DNA from: JBQTIQ01 sp052387955
GTDB lineage: Bacteria; Actinomycetota; Acidimicrobiia; Acidimicrobiales; JACDCH01
DNA length: 60,274 nucleotides
NCBI GenBank assembly: GCA_052387955.1
Contig: JBQTIQ010000006.1
Coordinates: 1 to 60,274 of the forward strand
Direction: 5' to 3'
In this document: piece after piece, positions 29,170-36,631 of the stretch
Numbering within the stretch: position 1 is the stretch's first letter
Layout: the number at the start of each line of letters is the position of its first letter
Notes under the pieces: generated by a model
The model's database searches: none
Seen by the model: the letters and a program-made list of their open reading frames with translations, nothing else
What the model was told of the DNA's origin: nothing
Made by a program: the position numbers and the translations under genes

Positions 29170-30228
29170 CTAACGCTCGGTGACGCCGGCTGACTCGAAC
29201 GTGGCCATCTCGCCCAGGACCCGGGCCGCGGCCTCGACGAGGGGGAGGGCCAGGCAGGCGCCGGTTCCTTCGCCGAGCCGCAGGCCGAGGTCGAGGACCG
29301 GCGTCATCTCGAGGTGTGCGAGGACGGCGGAAGCCCCCGGCTCCACCGAGCGGTGCCCAGCGATGCAGCGGGCGGTCACCCCGGGGGCGAGGGCGGCGGC
29401 CACGAGCAGGCCGGCGCCGGCCACCACCCCGTCGACCACCACCGGCACGCCGGCGGCGGCGGCACCCACGATGTAGCCCGCCAGCGCCGCGATCTCGAGG
29501 CCGCCGAGCGCGGCCACCGTTTCGAGCGGGCCGGCCCGGCGGGCGCCGGCATGGCGGGCCAGGCCGTCGTCGACCACTCGGACCTTGTGGGCGAACATGG
29601 TGTCGTCGATGCCCGTACCCCGGCCGGTGACGTCGGCGGGGGCGCGTCCCGTGAGGGCGGCGATGACGGCAGCCGACGCGGTCGTGTTGCCGATGCCCAT
29701 GGCGCCGGTGACGAGGCAGCGGGCCCCGTCGGCCACCAGCTCGGCGGCCACGCCCGCCCCGACGTCGAGGGCCTGGCGGGCTTCGCCCGCCGACATGGCC
29801 GGCCCGGCGGTGAAATCGTCGGTACCGGCCTTGACCTTGGCCCGCACCAGCTCGGGCGCGTCGGGGAACTCGGCGACGGTGCCGACATCGACCACGACGA
29901 CGCGGGCGCCCACCTGGCGGGCGAGCACGTTGATGGCGGCACCGCCGGCGCAGATGTTGGCCACCATCTGGGCCGTGACCTCCTGGGGCCATGGCGTGAC
30001 GCCCCGGGCGACGACTCCATGGTCGCCGGCGAAGACGGCGACCGCCGCCGGCACCGGGACCGGCGGCGGGCACCGGCCGGCGATGCCCGCCAGCTGGGCA
30101 CCGAGCGTCTCCAGGCGCCCGAGGCTCCCCGCCGGCTTGGTCAGCCGGCCCTGGCGTTCACCCGCCAGGGCCACGGCATCGGCGTCCAGCGGTCCCAGCG
30201 CGGCCACGGCATCGTCGAAGGCCCCCAT
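29170..30228 (-). CDS. cobT: Nicotinate-nucleotide-dimethylbenzimidazole phosphoribosyltransferase
   Basis: Activates the lower ligand of cobalamin (alpha-ribazole phosphate formation). 352 residues, normal length. Motifs include TKPAGSLGRLETLG near the N-terminus, the FAGDHGVVARGV segment, GAMGIGNTT, and the catalytic Glu in RLGEGTGACLALPLVEAA. It complements the B12 uptake and salvage genes 5 kb downstream but is on the other strand. ATG 30228 directly precedes the conserved N-terminus. No riboswitch is seen in the 60 bases before it. Confidence 0.94.
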   Translation of the reverse strand: MGAFDDAVAALGPLDADAVALAGERQGRLTKPAGSLGRLETLGAQLAGIAGRCPPPVPVPAAVAVFAGDHGVVARGVTPWPQEVTAQMVANICAGGAAINVLARQVGARVVVVDVGTVAEFPDAPELVRAKVKAGTDDFTAGPAMSAGEARQALDVGAGVAAELVADGARCLVTGAMGIGNTTASAAVIAALTGRAPADVTGRGTGIDDTMFAHKVRVVDDGLARHAGARRAGPLETVAALGGLEIAALAGYIVGAAAAGVPVVVDGVVAGAGLLVAAALAPGVTARCIAGHRSVEPGASAVLAHLEMTPVLDLGLRLGEGTGACLALPLVEAAARVLGEMATFESAGVTER

Positions 30229-30289
30229 CGGCGACAGCCTCCCATCGTCGGCTCGACCGATCCGCCGGCGGCGAGGCGACCGAGGATGC

Positions 30290-30320
30290 TGTAGTCACCA
30301 GGGATTCTATGATGACTACA
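30290..30320. promoter_or_regulatory. Inverted-repeat operator of the toxin-antitoxin pair
   Basis: TGTAGTCA (30290-30297) and TGACTACA (30313-30320) are a perfect 8-base inverted repeat with a 15-base AT-rich spacer. The right arm includes the A of the antitoxin ATG. The placement suits autorepression by the antitoxin or the toxin-antitoxin complex, as in Phd and related systems. Confidence 0.65.
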
Positions 30321-30577
30321 TGGAGGTGGCGGTGCGGGAACTGAAGGCGAAGCTCTCCGCCTACCTCGAGCGGGCCGCGGCCGGCGAGATGTTCACCGTC
30401 ACCGATCGGGGCCGGCCCGTCGCCGTGCTCGGGCCGGTGCTCACCGCCGTCGACCTGTCGGCCGCGGTGAGGGCGGGATGGGTGACGGCGGCGACGACCA
30501 CGGGGCTGCGGCCGGTCCGGCGCCACCCGGCGGCCGGCACCGTGCTCCAGGCCCTGGCCGAGGACCAGGGCGAGTGA
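30320..30577 (+). CDS. Phd/YefM-type antitoxin
   Basis: 85 residues. The N-terminus MEVAVRELKAKLSAYLERAA followed by GEMFTVTDRGRPVAVL is the Phd/YefM DNA-binding fold. The C-terminal part (about 55-85) should wrap the toxin. ATG 30320 sits in the operator, so repression and translation start share the same bases. The stop overlaps the toxin GTG by 4 bases, the usual antitoxin-then-toxin order. Confidence 0.85.
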   Translation: MEVAVRELKAKLSAYLERAAAGEMFTVTDRGRPVAVLGPVLTAVDLSAAVRAGWVTAATTTGLRPVRRHPAAGTVLQALAEDQGE

Positions 30578-30981
30578 CCCTCTACGCCGACTCCAGCGTC
30601 CTGCTCAAGCGCTACGTCGACGAGCCCGACTCCGATCTCGCCGTCGAGCTGCTCACCAGCGACCCGAACCTGGTGACCGGCCGGCACACGATGGCCGAGG
30701 TCAGGCGCAACCTGGCCCGACTGCTCACCGGCAGTGCGGCCACGGCCGCCCGCGCCGCACTGGCCGACGACCTCGCCGCATTCGCCATCGTGGAGCTCGA
30801 CGCCGGCACCTGCGAGCTGGCGGCGACGATCGCCGAGCAGACCGGCGTGCGCACCCTCGACGCCCTGCACCTGGGGGCCGCTCGCCGCCTCGGGACCGCG
30901 CTGACCTTCGTCACCTTCGACGTGCGCCAGGCCCAGGCCGCCCGTGCCCTCGGTTTCGCCGTCGCCGTCGCCGGCGCCTGA
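30574..30981 (+). CDS. VapC-type PIN-domain toxin
   Basis: 135-residue PIN ribonuclease. The acidic metal-binding residues are visible: Asp in YADSSVLLKRY near the N-terminus, Glu in TMAEVRRNLARL, Asp in TLDALHLGAARR and the C-terminal Asp in TFDVRQAQAARALG. PIN toxins cut tRNA or rRNA when freed from the antitoxin. It is translationally coupled to the Phd-type gene (GTGA). No second copy is visible in this window. The 177 bases after it, up to the GNAT gene, hold no supported feature. Confidence 0.87.
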   Translation: MTLYADSSVLLKRYVDEPDSDLAVELLTSDPNLVTGRHTMAEVRRNLARLLTGSAATAARAALADDLAAFAIVELDAGTCELAATIAEQTGVRTLDALHLGAARRLGTALTFVTFDVRQAQAARALGFAVAVAGA

Positions 30982-31158
30982 GCCCGAGCCGCTGCCGGTG
31001 TCGTCGTCGGCATCTCGGCCGGCGGCCGCCCGCACCAGCACGGCCAGGATCGCCCCTCACCTCGACGGAGCCCAGGGGCCTGCGATCGCCGGACGTACTC
31101 GACCGCTTGCGGCGAGACCTCGGCCGAGGGCGCGAGGTCGCTACCAGCCGATGCGGTG

Positions 31159-31782
31159 TCAATGTCCGGTCCGGTCAGGTGAACGAGATGGGAGGAGCGA
31201 TGCGCCCGGAGTGCGCCATGCGCGACCGAGGTCCGGCGCTGGGTCGTCGACGAGGCGGCTCCACATGGCTACGTCGGGCTGCTCGTCCTTGACAGGTTCC
31301 CATGCCCTCAAGACACCCTCGCGGTTGAAACCGCAGCGAGCGGCGACCCTGTGCGAGCGCTCGTTGTCGAGATGGGTGACGAGTTGGACCCGCACGAGCC
31401 CATGGTCGCGAAAGGCCCACTCTGTGACGAGATTGAGCGCCTCCACCGCGATACCACGACCTCGAACCCGACGATCAAGCCAGTAGAACGCCTCGGCTCG
31501 ACGCGCCTCGAGGTCGAACTGAAGGCCAATTTGACCAGCGCATTCGTCCGAAGGTGGCACTGTCACGGCAAAGCGAGCCAGACCGCGGGGCCACCACTCG
31601 AGGCCGCGTTCGACCCACTGCCGGGCCTGATCTTCGGTCATCGCCTCCGGCATCATCGTGAACCGGGGAATGTCGGGATCCCGGCAGGACTCGGCAATAG
31701 CGGCTGCATCGGCGACCCGGAACGGGCGCAGAGCGGCCTGAACGCCGGCGAGGGGCGGATCGGGCGGCACGAGATCACCCAT
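31159..31782 (-). CDS. GNAT acetyltransferase, RimJ/RimL type
   Basis: 207 residues. LRPFRVADAAAIAESCRDP is the N-terminal strand and helix, the acetyl-CoA loop is DRRVRGRGIAVEALNLV, and VQLVTHLDNERSHRVAARCG followed by FNREGVLR is the typical RimJ/RimL end. It could modify ribosomal protein N-termini or a small molecule; the substrate is unknown. I chose ATG 31782 over the upstream TTG at 31839. GC is clearly lower than in the surrounding core genes, which suggests transfer. Confidence 0.8.
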   Translation of the reverse strand: MGDLVPPDPPLAGVQAALRPFRVADAAAIAESCRDPDIPRFTMMPEAMTEDQARQWVERGLEWWPRGLARFAVTVPPSDECAGQIGLQFDLEARRAEAFYWLDRRVRGRGIAVEALNLVTEWAFRDHGLVRVQLVTHLDNERSHRVAARCGFNREGVLRAWEPVKDEQPDVAMWSRLVDDPAPDLGRAWRTPGASLLPSRSPDRTGH

Positions 31783-31835
31783 TGGGACAGTGTCGCGGGC
31801 ACAGGAACATCCGTCCGGAACTTCGAAGCCGACCT

Positions 31836-32402
31836 TCAAGCCGTGGCTCGACTGGGCTGGTAACGCAGAGCGACCGCCCCCGACCGGAACTCCTGGCGGC
31901 CCACGAGCTTCAGCTCGAGCCGCTCGCTCAGGCCGGCGAGCAACGTCGGCCCGTGGCCCGCCAGGATGGGGTGCACGACGAACGCGTACTCGTCGATCAA
32001 TCCCATGTCCGCCAAGGCCAGCGGGAGGGTCAGGCCTCCCACGTACAGGCCTTCACCTGGCTCCCGCTTGAGCTGCTGAACGGCCTTCTCCAAGTCCCCC
32101 GGTACGAGCTCCGCGTTCCAATCGACCCGGTCCAGCGTGCCCGACACGACGTACTTCTTTGCCCCGTCGATCGTCCGGGCGAACGGGATCATCCAATCAG
32201 CCATCCAGTCAGGCCACGTTTCCGCCGCCGTCTGCCGCCACGCGGCCTCCATCATCTCGTAGGTCACACGGCCGAAGAGCAGAGCATCGGCTCGTTCCAG
32301 CTCGTCGGCAAAATGGCGATGCAACTCCTCGTCCGGGAGGAATGCCCGATGATCGCAGCAGCCGTCGACGGTGACGTTGATCGAGTATCGGAGCGGTCTC
32401 AT
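31836..32402 (-). CDS. RibD C-terminal/dihydrofolate-reductase-like protein
   Basis: 188 residues. MRPLRYSINVTVDGCCDH is the N-terminal strand with the typical S-x-x-x-T/S-x-D-G pattern. ALLFGRVTYEMMEAAW, KKYVVSGTL, and GLYVGGLTLPLALADMGLID are signatures of the RibD_C family, which binds NADPH. Such stand-alone proteins are called dihydrofolate reductase family members, but real substrates are mostly unknown. ATG 32402 has GGGAGAG 5-6 bases upstream. The frame continues upstream to 32669 but reads as low-quality sequence. Confidence 0.85.
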   Translation of the reverse strand: MRPLRYSINVTVDGCCDHRAFLPDEELHRHFADELERADALLFGRVTYEMMEAAWRQTAAETWPDWMADWMIPFARTIDGAKKYVVSGTLDRVDWNAELVPGDLEKAVQQLKREPGEGLYVGGLTLPLALADMGLIDEYAFVVHPILAGHGPTLLAGLSERLELKLVGRQEFRSGAVALRYQPSRATA

Positions 32403-32547
32403 CGGTTGCTCTCCCTTGCTGCGGTCGCAGGCACCTGGCGGTCCGTGATCAGACCGGCGCCGCCGCCACTTCTCATCGGCCCCCCAGTCGGACCGGCTGG
32501 GAGGGCGCGAGGATCGCGCAAGTTGACCCCACCGAGGAGGAACGTCC

Positions 32548-33285
32548 GTGCCAATCCATGCCCAGTCACCAGGCGCCTTGCCCCCAGTCGTCGACGCCGG
32601 CACCTGGCGCGCCGAGCTCGAAGAGCTGCGCGTGCGGGAGAAGGCAGCCACCCGTGAGCTCGATGTCATCGCCGCCCAGCGCCGCCGCCTGCCGATGGTC
32701 GAGATGCCCGACTACGTGCTGACGGGAGGGGATGGACCGATCCGGCTGGTCGACATCTTCCAAGGCCGGTCACAGCTGATCGTCTACAACCACATGTGGT
32801 TCCCTGCTGAGGAGTGGCAGTGCGGCGGCTGCACGAGCTTCACTGCGCAGTTCACCCGCCTTCACTTCCTCGGAAACTACGACGCTCGCTTCGTCGTGGT
32901 GACCAACGGCCCGATCGACGATGCCCTCGCCTACCGAGACAAGGTCGGGAACCGGATGGCGTGGTACTCGTCGTCGGAGAGCTCGTTCGGAGCCGACGTG
33001 GACGCGCCGCCGGGCGGGGGCTTCGCGGTCAACGTGTTCCTGCGCGACGGCGACACCGTCTACCGCACCTGGCACACCTCGGGACGGGGAGTCGAACAGC
33101 TCACCCACACCTTCGCCCTCGTCGACGTCCTGCCGTGGGGTCGTCAGGAAGAATGGCAGGACTCACCGGCGGGCTGGCCGAGCTCGCCGACCTACTCAGG
33201 GTGGCTCGACTCGCCCGACATCGCCCGGCTCTACGGGACCGACGCCGCAGCGGTGACCGAGATGGAGTCGCCACCTACAGGTTGA
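32548..33285 (+). CDS. DUF899 thioredoxin-fold protein
   Basis: 245 residues. WRAELEELRVREKAATRELD followed by AAQRRRLPMVEM is the N-terminal DUF899 signature. The core NHMWFPAEEWQCGGCTSF carries a Cys-Gly-Gly-Cys pair at the thioredoxin active-site position, and later YSSSESSFGADV and VFLRDGDTVYRTWHTSGRG are conserved. Function is unknown in the family, though redox activity is likely. The GTG start has a strong GAGGAGGAAC upstream. It is divergent from the RibD-like gene; an imperfect palindrome CCCAGTCGGACCGGCTGGG (32483-32501) lies between them and may be an operator. Confidence 0.85.
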   Translation: MPIHAQSPGALPPVVDAGTWRAELEELRVREKAATRELDVIAAQRRRLPMVEMPDYVLTGGDGPIRLVDIFQGRSQLIVYNHMWFPAEEWQCGGCTSFTAQFTRLHFLGNYDARFVVVTNGPIDDALAYRDKVGNRMAWYSSSESSFGADVDAPPGGGFAVNVFLRDGDTVYRTWHTSGRGVEQLTHTFALVDVLPWGRQEEWQDSPAGWPSSPTYSGWLDSPDIARLYGTDAAAVTEMESPPTG

Positions 33286-33419
33286 CCGCCGCGACGCCTC
33301 GCCGCGCCACCCTCGAGGTCACCCGCCTCGACGGCCACCACACCACCAGTCGGCCACCACCATGAGTCGCCGGTGCCCGAAGGGTGTGCCGGCGGTCGGT
33401 GTGCTGCCAGACTTGGACG

Positions 33420-33794
33420 ATGGCCGTCGCGTTGGAGGGGCTCCGGACCGTCATCTATCCGTCGCCGGACCTGGCCGGCGCCAAGGCGTGGTGGACGAGG
33501 TTCCTGGGGCAGGGGCCGTACTTCGACGAACCCTTCTACGTCGGATTCAACGTGGGCGGGTACGAGCTTGGGTTGTTGCCGAACGGCGACCCGGCCGACG
33601 GGGCGCTGACGTACTGGGGTGTTGCCGACGTGCCGTCGGCAGTGGCGGCCGCCATCGCCGACGGCGCCACCGAGCATTCGCCCGTGGCCGACGTGGGAGG
33701 CGGGATCGTCACCGCAACGGTCCGTACCCCGTCAGGCGCCATCCTCGGGCTCATCCACAACCCGCACTTCGGCTCCGACGCCGGCGAGCACTAG
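33420..33794 (+). CDS. VOC (glyoxalase-fold) protein
   Basis: 124 residues in a single VOC unit. It begins GLRTVIYPSPDLAGAKAWW, with FYVGFNVGGYELGLLPNG and a C-terminal TPSGAILGLIHNPHF. The metal-binding pattern is incomplete: the first strand lacks the usual His, so it may be a binding protein and not an enzyme. ATG 33420 is preferred over upstream starts at 33373-33384, which read poorly. The 251-base gap to the next gene (33795-34045) contains nothing I can support. Confidence 0.75.
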   Translation: MAVALEGLRTVIYPSPDLAGAKAWWTRFLGQGPYFDEPFYVGFNVGGYELGLLPNGDPADGALTYWGVADVPSAVAAAIADGATEHSPVADVGGGIVTATVRTPSGAILGLIHNPHFGSDAGEH

Positions 33795-34045
33795 CACCAA
33801 CGCGCAAGGACGATCTCGGCGCCCTCGGCGTCGTCGCCGCCAACTCCCCGACAGGTTCTGGGTCGTCCTGACCCCGCCGCAACCGACGCGCGAGCAAAGG
33901 GCAGTCAGACGCCGCGCCGCGTCGCGCCAGTGGGCAGAAGTAGGCGCGGGCTCAAGGTCGGACCTCGCACCGAACGGGTGCCGTTGGCGCCCCAGCATGG
34001 CTACGCTGGCTCAGTAGACAAGTTTGGCTAGTGAGGAGGGAATCA

Positions 34046-34435
34046 ATGTCGGTAGCGCCCTATGTGATGGTCGACAGCGCGAAGACCTACCGAGAGTTCC
34101 TCGAGAACGCCTTCAGGGCCGAGGTGTCGAACGTGACTCTGCTGCCCGAGGATCCGGAGCGCATCGTGCACGCGGAGGCGCGGATCGGGACCGGGGTGCT
34201 GTATTTCGCCGACTCGGGTGACGGTGGTACGCGCTGCCTGAAGTCACCGTCGGACCCGGTGCACGTCCAGTTGTTGGCCGCTCTGCCGGATCCCGAGGTG
34301 GCCTTCGAGCGGGCGGTTGCCGCGGGCGCCACGCCGGCGATCGAGGTCACGACCCAGGATGACGGCAGCCTGATGGGTGGGGTCATCGACCCGTTCGGGA
34401 CGCTGTGGTGGCTCAGCACGAAGCCGCCGGCCTGA
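34046..34435 (+). CDS. PhnB-like VOC protein
   Basis: 129 residues. It has the PhnB/YdcP-style pattern SVAPYVMVDSAKTYREFLEN, FRAEVSNVTLLPEDP, VHVQLLAALPDPEVAFERAV and the end GGVIDPFGTLWWLSTKPP. Most family members lack a known substrate. ATG 34046 has GAGGAGGGAATC upstream, an almost ideal ribosome site. It overlaps the PadR gene, and this VOC-PadR pairing suggests the PadR protein controls it. Confidence 0.8.
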   Translation: MSVAPYVMVDSAKTYREFLENAFRAEVSNVTLLPEDPERIVHAEARIGTGVLYFADSGDGGTRCLKSPSDPVHVQLLAALPDPEVAFERAVAAGATPAIEVTTQDDGSLMGGVIDPFGTLWWLSTKPPA

Positions 34436-35400
34436 CCCGCGTTCCGTCGGTCCGCCTCTTGGTGCTGGGCGCGATCCGGCGGCGTGGCCGTGCCCACGGC
34501 TACCAGGTTCGTGCAGACCTGGAGTCATGGGGTGCACACGAGTGGGCCACGGCGACCTCGGGCTCGGTGTATCACGCGCTCAAGTCCATGGCGAGACAGC
34601 GGCTACTCCTAGTGCACGAGAGCATCCCCAGCGAAGCGGGCGGACCACCGCGGAGGGAGTACGAGATCACCGGCAACGGCGAGCAGGCGTACTTCACCAT
34701 GCTTCGCATGGCGCTCACCAGCCACGATCCACGGCTCGACCTGCTCGCCGCAGCGGTGGGTTTCATCGAGGACCTGTCCCGCGCCGAAGCGATCGACCTG
34801 CTCCGACGACGCGCCCATGCGATGCAGCAATGGCAGACAAGCATCACCGCGCAACTGCCGCCCGATGCCGACCTGGCCACCTGGGGCCCGGTGGGCGCGG
34901 TTATTGGACTGTGGCTGCACACGGCCGAAAGCCGACTCCATTGGACCGACCGGTTGATCCAGCGCCTCCAGGATGGTGCCTACCGCATGGCCGGCGAGAA
35001 CCACGACAGAGACGCTCCCCAGCCCCCTGAGCCGGCACCGCCCGCCCGTGCGCTGTCAGCCGGCGCCGAGCCCGAGACCGATGCCGCCGACCCGGCGCTT
35101 CTCGAACTTGGGGCACCCGACGGGACAGCTGCCCGCCACCGCCGCCCCGACCGCGCAGCGGATGAGCACGAGGCCGTCGTCGGTGCTGCGGGTGGAAGCG
35201 TGCTCGCAATCGGCCCGCACCTTGGTCTCGACCAACAGCTCGTCGAGATCGGCGTCGGTGAGCTCGGGCAACGGGTTGGCGGCCTCGTCCCGGGCTTCGC
35301 GGTTGGCCCGTTTCCGGCGGCGCTTGGCGCTGGCCATGAGAGGACCCCCTGGGCGATGGGTGTGGGGCGCAGCCCCACCGGATACGTGCGAAATCGATAG
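34405..35400 (+). CDS. PadR-family regulator with a questionable C-terminal tail
   Basis: Residues about 15-190 are a PadR protein: winged helix VRLLVLGAIRRRGRAHGYQV, TSGSVYHALKSMARQRLLLV, PPRREYEITGNGEQ and a PadR_C dimerisation helix LLRRRAHAMQQWQTSI. The frame stays open to 35400, adding about 140 residues that run antisense to a plausible gene (35056-35337). Known PadR proteins of this type end near residue 190-200, so the tail may be translated read-through or a lost stop. Starts: GTG 34405 or 34408 inside the VOC gene, or CTG 34432 overlapping its stop (CTGA), which would begin just before the conserved core. Confidence 0.7.
   Translation: MVAQHEAAGLTRVPSVRLLVLGAIRRRGRAHGYQVRADLESWGAHEWATATSGSVYHALKSMARQRLLLVHESIPSEAGGPPRREYEITGNGEQAYFTMLRMALTSHDPRLDLLAAAVGFIEDLSRAEAIDLLRRRAHAMQQWQTSITAQLPPDADLATWGPVGAVIGLWLHTAESRLHWTDRLIQRLQDGAYRMAGENHDRDAPQPPEPAPPARALSAGAEPETDAADPALLELGAPDGTAARHRRPDRAADEHEAVVGAAGGSVLAIGPHLGLDQQLVEIGVGELGQRVGGLVPGFAVGPFPAALGAGHERTPWAMGVGRSPTGYVRNR
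35056..35337 (-). CDS. Small Cys-containing protein, unknown
   Basis: 93 residues. The N-terminus is basic (MASAKRRRKRANREARDE), then an acidic helix (LPELTDADLDELLVETKV), then four cysteines: one in RADCEHAS, one in LIRCAVG and a pair in SCPVGCPKFEKRRVGG, which could bind zinc. It resembles uncharacterised actinobacterial proteins, from memory only. It lies opposite the 3' tail of the PadR frame, so only one of the two can be the main product here. Protein quality favours this strand. Confidence 0.5.
   Translation of the reverse strand: MASAKRRRKRANREARDEAANPLPELTDADLDELLVETKVRADCEHASTRSTDDGLVLIRCAVGAAVAGSCPVGCPKFEKRRVGGIGLGLGAG
35351..35380 (+). repeat. Family A interspersed repeat, copy 2 (3' half only)
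   Basis: GGGCGATGGGTGTGGGGCGC and AGCCCCACCGG match the second half of the other copies, including the GGGGC-GCA-GCCCC hairpin. The first half is missing. It lies near the PadR stop and upstream of the minus-strand small gene. Confidence 0.65.
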
Positions 35401-35499
35401 CAGTCTCGCCCAACGGTGCCGGGCGCGGGCGGCGGGGCCGAATTCCCGGGCCGGTGGCGCCGGTCGCGGCCGGTAGCGGCTGGGCCCGGGGTACGGCTA

Positions 35500-35655
35500 G
35501 CGTCAGACCGTCTGCGCACGCCCGGCAGCGAAGTCCGGACCCAACCGGCGCTGTCCCGCAACTGTGACCCTCCACGGGGAGCCAGGTCGCCTGCCGGGGG
35601 AACGCCTGACGAACCCAGCCTTCGAGGACAAGGGCGCGGTTCGCACGGCAGGGCC
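35500..35655 (+). promoter_or_regulatory. Cobalamin riboswitch aptamer upstream of btuF
   Basis: The conserved core is visible: GAAGTCCGG (35530-35538), GCGCTGTCCCGCAACTGTGA (35548-35567) and the B12 box GCCAGGTCGCCTGCC (35581-35595). Outer boundaries are approximate. The 309-base leader 35401-35709 is taken up by this aptamer and its expression platform. It should turn btuFCD-cbiZ-cobD down when adenosylcobalamin is plentiful. Confidence 0.88.
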
Positions 35656-35694
35656 CCTGTCGTCGAGAGCGTTTTTCGACCCTCGACCGACAGG
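35656..35694 (+). promoter_or_regulatory. Ribosome-site-masking hairpin of the B12 riboswitch
   Basis: CCTGTCGTCGAG (35656-35667) pairs with CTCGACCGACAGG (35682-35694) with one bulged base. The right arm covers the first bases of AGGAGG (35692-35697), the btuF ribosome site. No T-run follows the hairpin, so control of translation is more likely than transcription termination. Confidence 0.65.
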
Positions 35695-35709
35695 AGGAAC
35701 AACCCTGCC

Positions 35710-36627
35710 ATGAAGCGGACCCTGATCCTGGCGCTGTGCGCCGCCATCCTGGCCGGCGCCTGCGGCGACGACGACCCGGCCCCTGTCACCGCCGACGCCT
35801 CCACCGCCGCGAGCGCCTCGCCGGCCCCGCCCGCCGGTGGCGGTGACGACGGCCCCGACCGCATCGTGTCGCTGTCCCCGACCGCCACCGAGATGCTCTT
35901 CGCCCTCGGCGCCGGGGAGCAGGTGGTCGCCGTCGACCGGCAGTCGGACTTCCCGGCCGGCGTGCCCGTCACCGACCTGTCGGGCTTCGAACCCAACGTC
36001 GAGGCCATCGCCACCTACGACCCCGACCTGGTCGTCGCATCCGGCCTCGCCCCCGAGATCCGCAGCGGCCTGGAAACCCTCGACATCGACGTCCTGGTGC
36101 TCCCCGCCGCCATCACGCTCGACGACACCTACGCCCAGCTCGCCGACCTCGGCGTCGAGACCGGGCATGTCGACGAGGCCGCCGAGGTCGTGGCCGAGAT
36201 CCGGTCCGGCATCGACGAGGTCGTCGCCGCCCGCCCGGAGCGAGCCGACCGGCTGACCTACTACCACGAGCTCGACGACTCGCTGTTCACGGCCACCTCG
36301 GCGACGTTCATCGGGTCGATCTACGCGCTGGCAGGCCTGGACAACGTGGCCGATGCCGCCGATTCCGACGGGGAGTTCGGCGGCTATCCGCAGCTGTCGG
36401 CGGAGTTCCTGGTCGACGCCGACCCGGACTTCGTGTTCCTGGCCGACACCGAGTGCTGCGGCCAGGACGCCACGACGGTCGCAGCCCGTCCCGGCTTCGC
36501 CGGCCTCACCGCCGTACAGGAGGGAAGGGTCGTACAGCTGAGCGACGACGTGGCCTCGCGCTGGGGGCCTCGCGTCGTCGACTTCCTACGGGCCATCGTC
36601 GAGGCCATCGCGTCGGTGCCGGCGTGA
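35710..36627 (+). CDS. btuF: Vitamin B12 ABC transporter substrate-binding lipoprotein
   Basis: Captures cobalamin or other corrinoids outside the membrane. 305 residues. Lipoprotein signal LILALCAAILAGAC with lipobox LAGAC (lipidated Cys18), then a low-complexity linker to about residue 50. The BtuF/FepB-type fold starts RIVSLSPTATEMLFALGAG. Typical segments are SGFEPNVEAIATYDPDLVVAS, SAEFLVDADPDFVFLAD and VDFLRAIVEAI. ATG 35710 follows AGGAGGAACAACCCTGCC. The B12 riboswitch directly upstream supports the corrinoid assignment over heme or siderophore. Confidence 0.92.
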   Translation: MKRTLILALCAAILAGACGDDDPAPVTADASTAASASPAPPAGGGDDGPDRIVSLSPTATEMLFALGAGEQVVAVDRQSDFPAGVPVTDLSGFEPNVEAIATYDPDLVVASGLAPEIRSGLETLDIDVLVLPAAITLDDTYAQLADLGVETGHVDEAAEVVAEIRSGIDEVVAARPERADRLTYYHELDDSLFTATSATFIGSIYALAGLDNVADAADSDGEFGGYPQLSAEFLVDADPDFVFLADTECCGQDATTVAARPGFAGLTAVQEGRVVQLSDDVASRWGPRVVDFLRAIVEAIASVPA

Positions 36628-36631
36628 GGAC

